From contig NZ_KB893245.1 of the NCBI RefSeq assembly GCF_000374065.1, positions 620,001-684,000 on the forward strand: a DNA stretch of 64,000 nucleotides, written 5' to 3'. The DNA comes from Spirosoma luteum DSM 19990. GTDB taxonomy: Bacteria; Bacteroidota; Bacteroidia; Cytophagales; Spirosomataceae. The notes beneath the pieces are model-generated. The model saw only the letters and a list, made by a program, of their open reading frames with translations, was not told the origin of the DNA and searched no databases. Each line of letters starts with the position of its first letter. The stretch's first letter is position 1. A program made the position numbers and the translations under genes. Positions 53,262 to 62,978 of the stretch are shown one piece after another.

Positions 53262-55679
53262 ATGCTACGAAATTACCTGCTTATCGCCATTCGTAATCTG
53301 CGTAAACACAAGACATTTAGTTTCATCAATATCACGGGCGTGGCCGTTGGGCTGGCGTGTTTTCTGCTCATTGCGCTCTACGTAGCTGATGAACTGAGCT
53401 ACGACCGGTACAACACCAACGCCGACCGGATTTACCGGGTTGGCCGAACATTCCTCTCTACGGATGGAACGCCTTCGCTGAAACTGGCCCAGGCTGCACC
53501 ACCCTTCGGACCGCTGATTAAGCAGGACTTTCCGGAGGTAGAACAGATGGTCAGGACGCTGAACTACAATGGCCTGGTGCGTTACGGCGAACACTCGTTC
53601 AATGAGCAGGATATCTACTTTGCCGAAGCTAATTTGTTTAAGGTATTTGATATCAAGCTTAGTAGCGGGAATCCCGATCTGGCACTAGCTAATCCGTTTG
53701 CTATTCTACTCTCGCGGCCAATGGCCGAAAAGTATTTCGGTACCGGTGGACCGGCCGAATCGGCCATCGGCAAAACCGTTCGACTGAATAACCAGTTCGA
53801 CATGGCCGTTACGGGTGTGTTTGAGCCGTTGCCTACGCAGGCGCATTTTCACCCCAATTTCCTTATCTCGTTCTCTACCCTGAACGACAACCGTGTTTAC
53901 GGGGCAGAAGGCCTGCGGACCAACTGGGGTAATAACTCCTTTAACACGTACATACTAACCAAAGCGGGGTTCGACCCCCAGCGGATGGAAGCGGCTTTCC
54001 CGGCCTTTCAGGACCGGCACGTTCCGGCTCAGGAGGGGCGTGCTGCTTCCACGTTCTCGGTGTTGAATCTGCAAAAACTAACGGATATTCACCTGCGTTC
54101 GCACACCGATTCGGAGGTGGAGCCCACCGGCGATATCAGCTACATTTACCTGTTTTCGGCCATCGGTCTGTTCATCCTGCTGATTGCCTGTATCAATTAC
54201 ATGAACTTAGCCACAGCCCGTTCGGCGGGGCGGGCCAAAGAGGTTGGGATGCGTAAGGTTGTAGGGGCCCTGCGCGCCCAACTTATTGGTCAGTTCCTGA
54301 GCGAATCCCTGCTGCTGGTTCTTTTTGCGCTTGGCATTGCCCTACTGCTGGTTATGCTCTGCCTACCGGCGTTGAATGAGTTTACCCATAAAGAGCTATC
54401 GATCAACCAACTGCTCAATCCGGTTTTTCTGAGTATTCTGGTTGGTGTTACGCTGCTGACCGCCCTGGTGGCAGGCAGCTATCCCGCATTTTTTCTGACT
54501 TCTTTCCGGCCGTTAGGTGTGCTGAAAGGGCAGATTGCCTCAGCCATGCGCACGGGTAAACTGCGGCAGGTGCTGGTTGTAACCCAGTTTTCTATTGCTA
54601 TGGTGCTCATTATCAGTACGGCCGTGGTGTATAGCCAGATGAAGTATATTCAGGACTATCGGCTGGGCTACCAGAAAGAACAAATGCTGCTCCTGTCCGA
54701 TGTGGGCGACTCAACCACCAGTTACGAAACCCTCCGGCAGCAACTGGTGCAAACCGGTATTGTCCGGGATATGGGGCGGTCGTCGCGCATACCCTCCGGC
54801 CGGTTGCTCGACTCGTATAACGCCCGCACCATGTCGGGGGACAGTATGGCCCCCGTTAATATAAACTTACGGGCACTGCGGGTCGACCACGATTTCATCC
54901 CGACGTATCAGATCGGTATGGCTGCCGGACGGAATTTCTCCCGCGCCTACCCGACAGATACGGCCATGGTGGTACTGAACGAAACGGCCGTGCGGTTATT
55001 GGGCTGGACACCCGAACAGGCCATTGGTAAACCGTTTCAGTATGGCCCTGCCAGGGGGCAGATTATTGGCGTGACGAAGGATTTCCACTTCGAGTCGCTG
55101 CACCAGCAGATGGCTGCGCTGGCTATGGTCCTGACACCCCGACAGCTCAACTGGCTGTCGGTTCCGCTCAAAGGCAATATTCCGGCGGGTGTGAAACGGG
55201 TTGAAGCGGTCTGGAAACGGTTTTTCCCGGAGCAGCCTTTCAACTACCAGTTTCTGGACGAGCGGTTCGACCGGCTGTATGCCCGCGAGCAAACCCAGCA
55301 AACGCTGTTCAGTATTTTTGCGGGCATCGCCATCCTGATTTCGTGCCTGGGTTTGTTTGGGTTATCCATGTTCATGGCCGAAGTACGGACCAAAGAAATC
55401 GGCATTCGCAAGGTACTGGGCGCATCGGAAATGAGTTTAGTAACCCTGTTTTCCAAGGATTTTGTCAAGCTGGTATTCGTGGCCCTGGTCATTGCCGCCC
55501 CCGTAGCCTGGTACGCCATGCATACCTGGCTGAATGATTTTGCCTACCGCACCGATATTCACTGGTGGGTATTCCTGCTGGCGGGTGGCCTGACGATGTT
55601 GATTGCCCTACTGACAGTGAGTTTCCAGAGTGTGAAAGCTGCGTTGATGAACCCGGTTAAGAGTTTACGAAGCGAATAA
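53262..55679 (+). CDS. FtsX/MacB-like ABC transporter permease 7
   Basis: This 805-residue copy begins MLRNYLLIAIRNLRKHKTFS. The contact motifs are KEVGMRKVVGALR and KEIGIRKVLGASEMS; the first half ends FRPLGVLKG. Its first extracytoplasmic start YVADELSYDRYNTNADRIYRV is shared in pattern with permeases 8 and 11 (ELSYDRYxAKAxxIYR), which makes a third subfamily. The tail is written with different codons (AAGAGTTTACGAAGCGAA) from most others yet gives the same KSLRSE, so the protein tail itself is under selection. First gene of the third unit. Confidence 0.93.
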   Translation: MLRNYLLIAIRNLRKHKTFSFINITGVAVGLACFLLIALYVADELSYDRYNTNADRIYRVGRTFLSTDGTPSLKLAQAAPPFGPLIKQDFPEVEQMVRTLNYNGLVRYGEHSFNEQDIYFAEANLFKVFDIKLSSGNPDLALANPFAILLSRPMAEKYFGTGGPAESAIGKTVRLNNQFDMAVTGVFEPLPTQAHFHPNFLISFSTLNDNRVYGAEGLRTNWGNNSFNTYILTKAGFDPQRMEAAFPAFQDRHVPAQEGRAASTFSVLNLQKLTDIHLRSHTDSEVEPTGDISYIYLFSAIGLFILLIACINYMNLATARSAGRAKEVGMRKVVGALRAQLIGQFLSESLLLVLFALGIALLLVMLCLPALNEFTHKELSINQLLNPVFLSILVGVTLLTALVAGSYPAFFLTSFRPLGVLKGQIASAMRTGKLRQVLVVTQFSIAMVLIISTAVVYSQMKYIQDYRLGYQKEQMLLLSDVGDSTTSYETLRQQLVQTGIVRDMGRSSRIPSGRLLDSYNARTMSGDSMAPVNINLRALRVDHDFIPTYQIGMAAGRNFSRAYPTDTAMVVLNETAVRLLGWTPEQAIGKPFQYGPARGQIIGVTKDFHFESLHQQMAALAMVLTPRQLNWLSVPLKGNIPAGVKRVEAVWKRFFPEQPFNYQFLDERFDRLYAREQTQQTLFSIFAGIAILISCLGLFGLSMFMAEVRTKEIGIRKVLGASEMSLVTLFSKDFVKLVFVALVIAAPVAWYAMHTWLNDFAYRTDIHWWVFLLAGGLTMLIALLTVSFQSVKAALMNPVKSLRSE

Positions 55680-55690
55680 ACCCTGCAACC

Positions 55691-58071
55691 ATGCTAACAA
55701 ATTACCTCAAAATCGCCTGGCGGAACCTGCGTCGCGACCGTTTTTACAGCCTTATCAATATCCTGGGGCTAACCATCGGCATCACCTGCGGCTTGTTGCT
55801 ACTGCTGTACGTGACGGATGAATTAAGTTACGACCGCTACCACGCCAAAGCCGGTCAAATCTACCGCGTCGTGACAGAAATTCACGAACCGGATAAGACG
55901 AATCACTGGATGGGTATTCAGGCTCCGGCGGTTAGGACGATGAAAGAGAAATACCCGGCGGTGGTAAATTACGTGCGCTTTTTTCCCGGCCCCGGCACGT
56001 TCCAGCTGGGCGAAAAACGATTTGCCGAAGAAGGTATTTTCGAAGCAGACTCCACCGTGTTCGACATCTTCAGCTACAACTTCGTGGTGGGCGACTCAAA
56101 AACGGCACTCCATGCGCCTGGCAGCATTGTGTTGACCCGCAAACTGGCTCAGAAGTTTTTTGGCACAGTCAATGCACTCGGGAAAATTCTGCGCACTAAC
56201 GACACGACCGCCTACCAGGTGAAAGGCGTTATAGAAGATGTGCCTAAAAACTCACAGCTCCGGTTCAATGCCCTTACCTCGCTCAGCAACACGACCCGGA
56301 AGGACAATGACTGGGGTAGTTTTTACGTAACCAGCTACGTCGTACTGGCCAAAAATACAGACCCGAAGATAATTGAGAGTAAATCACCGCAACTGTACGA
56401 AGCCCATATGGCCTCATTTTTCAAGCGGTTGGGCATTACCGTTGCTTACCAGTTGCAACCGCTGACGAGCATTCACCTTTACTCAAAATTAGATGGTGAA
56501 ACCAACGGCGACATCGGGTATGTCTATACGTTCAGCGCAGTTGCCTTTTTTATGCTGTTGCTGGCCAGTATCAACTACATGAACTTAGCCACCGCCCGCT
56601 CAGCCCGGCGGGCAAAGGAAGTGGGGCTACGCAAAGTGATGGGGTCGGTACGGACGGCGTTAATTGGTCAGTTTATGGCCGAGTCGGTGCTGATGACTAC
56701 GTTGGCGTTGCTGGTTAGTGTGACGATGGTATGGGCCATGCTGCCTTTTTTCAATACCGTTTCGGGCAAGGAAATTGAAATTGGTCAGTTGGTACAGCCG
56801 CAGTTTTTGGGTATTGCGCTGGGTATCGTTGTCTTCACGGGCTTTGTTAGCGGCAGCTATCCGGCCTTTTACTTGTCGGCGTTTGAACCCGCTGCCGTGT
56901 TAAAGGGAGCCACCAAAGGCCGGAGCGGTAGCCTTTTCAGGAGGGCCCTGGTGGTAACGCAGTTTTCGGTGTCGCTGGTGATGCTCATTTGCACCTGGAT
57001 TGTTTTCCAGCAACTCGATTTCATGCAAAACCAGAACATGGGCTACAACCGCGAGCAGGTACTCACGATCAACTATGGAGATAACCAGCCCCCCGGCAAG
57101 TATGAGACATTCCGCCGGAGTTTGCTGGCTAATCCTGCCATTCAGAAAGTGGCCACCGCCAGAGCTGCCGTTAGTAACATTGGGGGACGGGTAATTCTGG
57201 GAGTCGAGTCCGGCACGGGGATGAAAGACATGGCGTTTAAACCTACGTCCATTGACCACAATTACCTGAACACAATGGGAATGAAGCTGGTTGCGGGCCG
57301 AGATTTTTCCGCCGATTTTCCCGCCGATACGTCCAGGAGTGTTCTGGTAAACGAAGCTACCGTAAAGCGAATGGGCTGGAAAGAACCGCTCGGCAAAAAA
57401 GTTATGCTGGGTAGTATGCCGCAAAATGGTCAGACGGCTCCGCCCACGGCGCAGGTAGTAGGCGTAGTGCGGGACTTTCATCAACAGTCGCTCTACAACC
57501 CTATTGAGCCGCTAATTCTGTTTTACCGGCCTGTGCTGGCCGTTACACACATCAAAATAGCGGCTGATGATGCCGACAAAACGCTGGCGTTCATCAAACA
57601 GAAATGGACGGAAGTCTATCCCGACAAAATCTTTGCGTACAGTTTTCTGGATCAGGATTTTGAGTCGGCTTACCACGCCGACGTGCTGCGGGGGCAGATT
57701 TTTACGACTTTCTCCGTACTAACTATCCTGATTGCCTGCCTGGGATTGTTCGGGCTGGCTACGTTCACGACTGAGCAGCGGGTGAAAGAAATTGGTGTTC
57801 GCAAAGTGCTGGGCGCGTCGGTATGGGTTTGGTTGTACTACTCTCCAAAGATTTCACGAAGCTGGTACTGCTGTCGTTTCCCATTGCTATTCCAGTCGCC
57901 TGGTACGCTATGCACCAATGGCTGCAAAGTTTTCCGTATAAGACAGACATTCACTGGTGGGTGTTTGTAGCGGCCTGTCTGCTTACGCTTTTTATCTGCT
58001 GGGCCACCGTCATTCATCAGAGTGTGAAAGCCGCGCTGATGAATCCCATCAAATCACTACGTTCTGAGTAA
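55691..58071 (+). pseudogene. FtsX/MacB-like ABC transporter permease 8, frameshifted
   Basis: The frame from 55691 (MLTNYLKIAWRNLRRDRFYS) is normal up to KEIGVRKVLGASVW, about codon 714, and then enters a wrong frame that stops at 57970. The correct continuation (GLVVLLSKDFTKLVLLSFPI ... LMNPIKSLRSE) is in the next frame, ending at 58071. One base is missing near 57823-57828 in GTATGGGTTTGG, so either the G run was miscounted in sequencing or the gene has lost its last two helices. Restored length would be about 793 residues. The first contact motif is KEVGLRKVMGSV. It is 11 bp from permease 7 and 11 bp from permease 9. Confidence 0.88.
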
Positions 58072-58082
58072 AACGGTAAACC

Positions 58083-60494
58083 ATGGTCAGAAACTACCTC
58101 AAAATCGTATTCAGGAGCCTGTTACGCAACAAGCTCCTGAGTACGATTAATATCGCCGGACTGAGCGTGGGCTTGGCAGTGGTAATGCTCATTCTGCTAT
58201 TCGTGCAGGACGAAGTATCGTACGACCGCTTTCACGTGCAGGCCAGTCAGTTGTACCGGATCGTACTGGATACCACGACGCCCGACGGCAGTGAATTCAG
58301 AACCGGGGCTACGGGACTGCCCCAGGGACCAGCCTTCGCGGCTGAGTTGCCGGAAGTAGTCGACTTTTGCCGGGTGCAGGGCTACGAAATGCTTGTTCGG
58401 AAGAAAGATGAGGGAATCTATCAGCAGGTTTTGTACGTCGATCCCTCGTTCCTCAACCTGTTTAGCTTCGATTTACTAGCGGGCAACCCAAATACGCTGC
58501 TGAACGATCCGGGGAATGTGGTCATCACCGACGACATGGCCCGCACCTATTTTGGCACGACGGACGTACTAAACCGGTACCTGACGATTGATGCGGGCGG
58601 CTCGTTTGAGAACTATCGCATCTCGGGTGTTGTGAAAACGCCCCCCATGAATTCGAGCATCCGCTTCGACTTACTGCGCCCCCTTGTAGCGTCACTACCG
58701 CCCGAGCGTAAGGACTGGCCGGAGGCTGACTGGTCGGACGGTTTCCTGAATACATTTTTGCTGGTACGCTCCGACGCAGCCAATTCACTGGCAACGGAGC
58801 GTAAAATGGCAACGGTGTTTGAGAAATACGCCAGTCAGCAACTGGCTCAGCTTCGGAAGGAAAACGGACCGTTTGACCTGGCGTATCACCTGCAACCCTT
58901 CACGGCCATGCACCTCGATAATCGTTACAACAGAGAAAATGGTTTGGAACGGGGATCATCGTCGGTTTATTCGTACATTTTGAGCGGTATTGCCGGGCTG
59001 ATTCTGCTGCTCGCGGGCATTAACTTTGTAAACCTGACCCTGGCCCGGTCGCTGCGTAGAACCAAAGAAATTGGCATTCGTAAAGTAACGGGCAGCACGC
59101 GTCGGCAACTCATCGGGCAGTTTGTGGGCGAAACATTTTTGTTTACACTGCTGGCGTTCATTCCCGCACTAGTGCTGGTTTATGCCCTGCTTCCTCAATT
59201 CTCGACCCTAGCCAACAAAGCATTACAAATTAGTTTTTTGCTCACGCCACAAACGATGGGTCTGTTTGCTGGATTGGTTGTAGTGGTTACGTTGCTGGCC
59301 GGGTTTTACCCGGCACTGGTACTTTCGGGCTTCAACCCAACCCAGATATTGTATGGCCGCGTTCGGCTGGCCGAGCGGAACCGGGTCGGCAAATCGTTGC
59401 TGGTGCTGCAATTCGTTATCGCTATTGTACTGGTGATTGGCACGGTGGTGCTGCATGGCCAGTTCAACTACATTCAAACGGCCAGTGTGGGTTACGAACG
59501 GGCTGACCGGGTGCGGGTTTACATTCCCTGGGGACGGGAAAAACAGGGGGAACTGGTTAAACAGGCGCTCCGGCAACAGCCCGGCATTGACGCGGTAGCC
59601 CGAAAATCCGGGGGACATCAGGCTGGCACATATTACGTCCGGAATAAACCCGTCAAATCAGCTAATGAGTGGATCGACGACCAGTACCTGAACCTCGTAA
59701 ATATTCCGGTTCTGACTGGTCGGGGGTTGAATTCGGCAAATGCCGCCGATAGCCTGTCCAATATTCTGGTGAATGAAACCTTCGTCAAGCGGTTTCTATT
59801 GGCTGATAAATCCGCCGTTGGGCAGGTAATTCAACGACAGGAAAATGACAATACCCGGCGCAACCTGACCGTAGTAGGCGTGGTACGCGATTATCAGTAC
59901 CGCTCCCTGCGCGACAAACCGGAGCCAGTCCTTTTCCAGCTTGGCCGGCCCGAACAGATGAATCAGTTGTACGCCAAACTGACACCCGCCCAATCGAAGG
60001 TGGGATTACAGGCCCTTGAAAGCACGTTTAAACGCCTGATTCCATATCAGCCGTTCTCCTATCACTTTATGGAAGACGACCGGTTGAGTGACTACGCTGA
60101 TGATGCCCGCTGGAAACAACTCATCACCAATGCCGCAATGCTGGCGCTGTTGATTGCGAGTCTGGGCCTGTTCGGGCTGGTTACGCTAACGACCGAGCAG
60201 CGGACAAAGGAAATCGGCATCCGTAAAGTATTAGGAGCCAGTGTACTGGAAATCAGCCGGACGCTATCGGCCAGTTTCCTGAAATTAATTTTACTAGCCT
60301 TCCTGATTGCTGCGCCCATTGGCTGGTATGCTGCCCGCCAATGGCTCGACACGTTTGTGTACCGAATGGACCTGAGTATATGGCTCTTCGGTCTCGTTGG
60401 TCTGTCCGTATCAGGCATTGCCCTACTGACAGTGAGTTTCCAGAGTGTGAAAGCCGCCCTAATGAACCCGGTTAAATCGTTGCGAAGCGAATAA
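58083..60494 (+). CDS. FtsX/MacB-like ABC transporter permease 9
   Basis: This 803-residue protein begins MVRNYLKIVFRSLLRNKLLS. Contact motifs are KEIGIRKVTGSTRRQ and KEIGIRKVLGASVLE. It pairs with permease 4 by its first core and by the PTQILYGR motif at the end of half one, where most others have PVxxLKG. The cores contain NRYNRENGLERGSSSVYSYI before TM2, equivalent to EKGGSIEHGLSGGSTRTYSYV in permease 4. It ends 6 bp before permease 10, so the two are tightly coupled. Confidence 0.92.
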   Translation: MVRNYLKIVFRSLLRNKLLSTINIAGLSVGLAVVMLILLFVQDEVSYDRFHVQASQLYRIVLDTTTPDGSEFRTGATGLPQGPAFAAELPEVVDFCRVQGYEMLVRKKDEGIYQQVLYVDPSFLNLFSFDLLAGNPNTLLNDPGNVVITDDMARTYFGTTDVLNRYLTIDAGGSFENYRISGVVKTPPMNSSIRFDLLRPLVASLPPERKDWPEADWSDGFLNTFLLVRSDAANSLATERKMATVFEKYASQQLAQLRKENGPFDLAYHLQPFTAMHLDNRYNRENGLERGSSSVYSYILSGIAGLILLLAGINFVNLTLARSLRRTKEIGIRKVTGSTRRQLIGQFVGETFLFTLLAFIPALVLVYALLPQFSTLANKALQISFLLTPQTMGLFAGLVVVVTLLAGFYPALVLSGFNPTQILYGRVRLAERNRVGKSLLVLQFVIAIVLVIGTVVLHGQFNYIQTASVGYERADRVRVYIPWGREKQGELVKQALRQQPGIDAVARKSGGHQAGTYYVRNKPVKSANEWIDDQYLNLVNIPVLTGRGLNSANAADSLSNILVNETFVKRFLLADKSAVGQVIQRQENDNTRRNLTVVGVVRDYQYRSLRDKPEPVLFQLGRPEQMNQLYAKLTPAQSKVGLQALESTFKRLIPYQPFSYHFMEDDRLSDYADDARWKQLITNAAMLALLIASLGLFGLVTLTTEQRTKEIGIRKVLGASVLEISRTLSASFLKLILLAFLIAAPIGWYAARQWLDTFVYRMDLSIWLFGLVGLSVSGIALLTVSFQSVKAALMNPVKSLRSE

Positions 60495-60500
60495 AAAACT

Positions 60501-62966
60501 ATGCTTAAAAGCTATTTCACCACTACCCTCCGCGCCCTGAAGCGAAACTGGAGTTATTCGATTATCAACGTATCTGGTCTGACACTGGGACTGGCCTGTT
60601 GTTTGCTGTTATTTGTGGCCGTACGCTATGAACTAAGCTTCGACCAGCACAACAAGAACGCTGACCATATTTACCGCATGCTGGGTACCGACAAAACGGA
60701 TTCCGACAACAAACCCAACACGGGTATTACCTTTCCGGCTTTGGCTGCTCTCCGGAATGACTTCCCGGAATTGAAGCATAAGGTTACCCTGGTTAGTCGG
60801 GTCAGGCCGACCATGGTATCAGTGGGTGGCAAGGGAAAGGTGGATACCAAACGGTTTCAGGAAAACGATGGCGTGGTTACGTTTGCCGAACCGGAGTATT
60901 TTAATCTGTTCGATTATACCTGGGAGAAAGGTAGCCCACAAACAGCCCTGACCAACCCCAACACGGCGGTACTCTCTGACCGAATTGCTCATAAATACTT
61001 CGGCGACGCAAACCCCATGGGGAAAATTATCCGGCTCGAAAATCGAATGGATTTTGTGGTGACCGGTATTGTTCAGGCCTCACCCGCCACAAGTAGTTTG
61101 CCTTTTGATGTATTTCTGTCGAATGCCTCCATTCTGGCCTATGGCAACAGTTCTCCTCCCAACGATTGGTCATCGAGCTATGGCGGAGCACAAATTTATA
61201 TGTTGCTGCCTCCGGCCGCAGGTGGTGCAGAACCATCAGCCGCACGCATGGAACGTCAGCTGGTTGGCTTTGTTAAAAAATACCACTCCCCGGAAGATGC
61301 CAAAAAACGGCAATACATCTTACAGCCGCTGACCGACATTCATTTCGCCACCAACACGCCGAATTTTGCCCAGCGAAGCATCAGCATTGAAATGATTTGG
61401 GCCATGGTGCTGATCGGCCTTTTTGTTCTGGTAACGGCCTGTGTCAATTTTATCAATCTAGCGACGGCGCAGGCCATTCGCCGGTCGCGGGAAGTGGGCG
61501 TCCGTAAAGTACTGGGGAGCACTCGTGGACAATTGGTTCGTCGGTTTCTGGGCGAAACCAGCATACTAACAGGTATTGCGGTAATGCTGGCGCTGTTTGT
61601 CGCCCAGGTTTCGCTGCCCTACGTGGGTGAACTACTGAACATCACACCGGAAGCGGTGAGCCTTTTCAGCCCAGCAGCACTCGGTTTTCTAGCCTTACTG
61701 GCCCTGCTGACAACCCTGCTGGCGGGCTTTTATCCGGCCCTGGTACTATCTGGTTACCAACCCATTACGGCCCTGAAGGGCCGGACTACAGCAGGTTCTA
61801 TCCAGACAGGTGGAATGGGCGGTTATTTAACCCTTCGCCGGGGACTAATTATAGGTCAGTTTGCTATCTCGCAGCTACTGATTATTGGCACCATCATCGC
61901 CTACAGCCAGATGAATTATTTTCGTTCGGTCGACCTGGGCTACAGCCGGGACGCCGTCCTGACGGTTAAGTTGCCCCAAAATGAGCCGGGACAACTGGAG
62001 AATCTACGGGCTAAACTTACGAACGTATCGGGTATACAGTCGATTAGTTTTGGCATGGTTACTCCCTCATCAAGTACTAACTGGACGACTGGATTTCATT
62101 TTGAAAATGAAGAAAAAGACCCCGGTTATGGTGTTGTGATGCGTCCTGCCGACACGGCTTATGTGCGGACATTTGGGTTGAAATTACTGGCCGGACGCCT
62201 ATATCTACCCGCCGATTCCATACGGGAACTGGTCATCAACGAAACGTTCATGAAGCGGCTGGGCTTTCAGAAACCGGACCAGGTCATTGGTAAACGGATG
62301 GTGGTGGCGGGCGAATCCGTGAAAAAACCGATTGTGGGCGTGGTGAAGGATTTTAACCTGTTTTCGTTGCGGGATCATGTTGAGCCAAGCGTATTAACAA
62401 CGCAACGGGGCAATTACACCCTAATGGCTATCAAACTGTCGACGCAGCAAGGCGGCACGGAAGCCATTCGCCAACTTTTGAAAGGGGTTGAAACCGCCTG
62501 GACGTCAACCTACCCTGAATTTGTTTTTAGTTATGAATTTCTGGACGAAACTCTCGCTAACTTCTACAGGGATGAGGAGCGCCTGTACCTATTATTTCGG
62601 TTACTGGCTGGTATTGCCATCTTTATTGGCTGCTTAGGTTTATACGGCGTGGTGGCATTCATGGCCGAATCGCGTACCAAAGAAGTGGGCATCCGAAAAG
62701 TGCTGGGCGCTTCAACAGCTACTATTTTCGGTCTGTTCTCTATCGACTTTATCCGGCTTGTCCTGATTGCCCTGTTCATTGCCTCGCCCCTGGCCTGGTA
62801 CGTGATGCATCAATGGCTACAGAAGTTTGAATACAAAATTGACATCGAATGGTGGATGTTTGCGCTGGCGGGTTTGCTGGCCGTGGGCATTGCCCTGCTA
62901 ACGGTGAGTTTCCAAAGCATCAGAGCCGCGTTGATGAATCCGGTCAAATCATTACGGTCTGAATAA
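60501..62966 (+). CDS. FtsX/MacB-like ABC transporter permease 10
   Basis: At 821 residues this is the longest complete copy. It starts MLKSYFTTTLRALKRNWSYS, has REVGVRKVLGSTRGQ and KEVGIRKVLGASTAT, ends half one in QPITALKG and closes with IRAALMNPVKSLRSE. It is the counterpart of permease 5. A Gly/Thr-rich insertion after half one (TTAGSIQTGGMGGYLTL) accounts for part of the extra length. Start is ATG, 6 bp after the permease 9 stop. Confidence 0.92.
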   Translation: MLKSYFTTTLRALKRNWSYSIINVSGLTLGLACCLLLFVAVRYELSFDQHNKNADHIYRMLGTDKTDSDNKPNTGITFPALAALRNDFPELKHKVTLVSRVRPTMVSVGGKGKVDTKRFQENDGVVTFAEPEYFNLFDYTWEKGSPQTALTNPNTAVLSDRIAHKYFGDANPMGKIIRLENRMDFVVTGIVQASPATSSLPFDVFLSNASILAYGNSSPPNDWSSSYGGAQIYMLLPPAAGGAEPSAARMERQLVGFVKKYHSPEDAKKRQYILQPLTDIHFATNTPNFAQRSISIEMIWAMVLIGLFVLVTACVNFINLATAQAIRRSREVGVRKVLGSTRGQLVRRFLGETSILTGIAVMLALFVAQVSLPYVGELLNITPEAVSLFSPAALGFLALLALLTTLLAGFYPALVLSGYQPITALKGRTTAGSIQTGGMGGYLTLRRGLIIGQFAISQLLIIGTIIAYSQMNYFRSVDLGYSRDAVLTVKLPQNEPGQLENLRAKLTNVSGIQSISFGMVTPSSSTNWTTGFHFENEEKDPGYGVVMRPADTAYVRTFGLKLLAGRLYLPADSIRELVINETFMKRLGFQKPDQVIGKRMVVAGESVKKPIVGVVKDFNLFSLRDHVEPSVLTTQRGNYTLMAIKLSTQQGGTEAIRQLLKGVETAWTSTYPEFVFSYEFLDETLANFYRDEERLYLLFRLLAGIAIFIGCLGLYGVVAFMAESRTKEVGIRKVLGASTATIFGLFSIDFIRLVLIALFIASPLAWYVMHQWLQKFEYKIDIEWWMFALAGLLAVGIALLTVSFQSIRAALMNPVKSLRSE

Positions 62967-62978
62967 ACTACTGAACTC

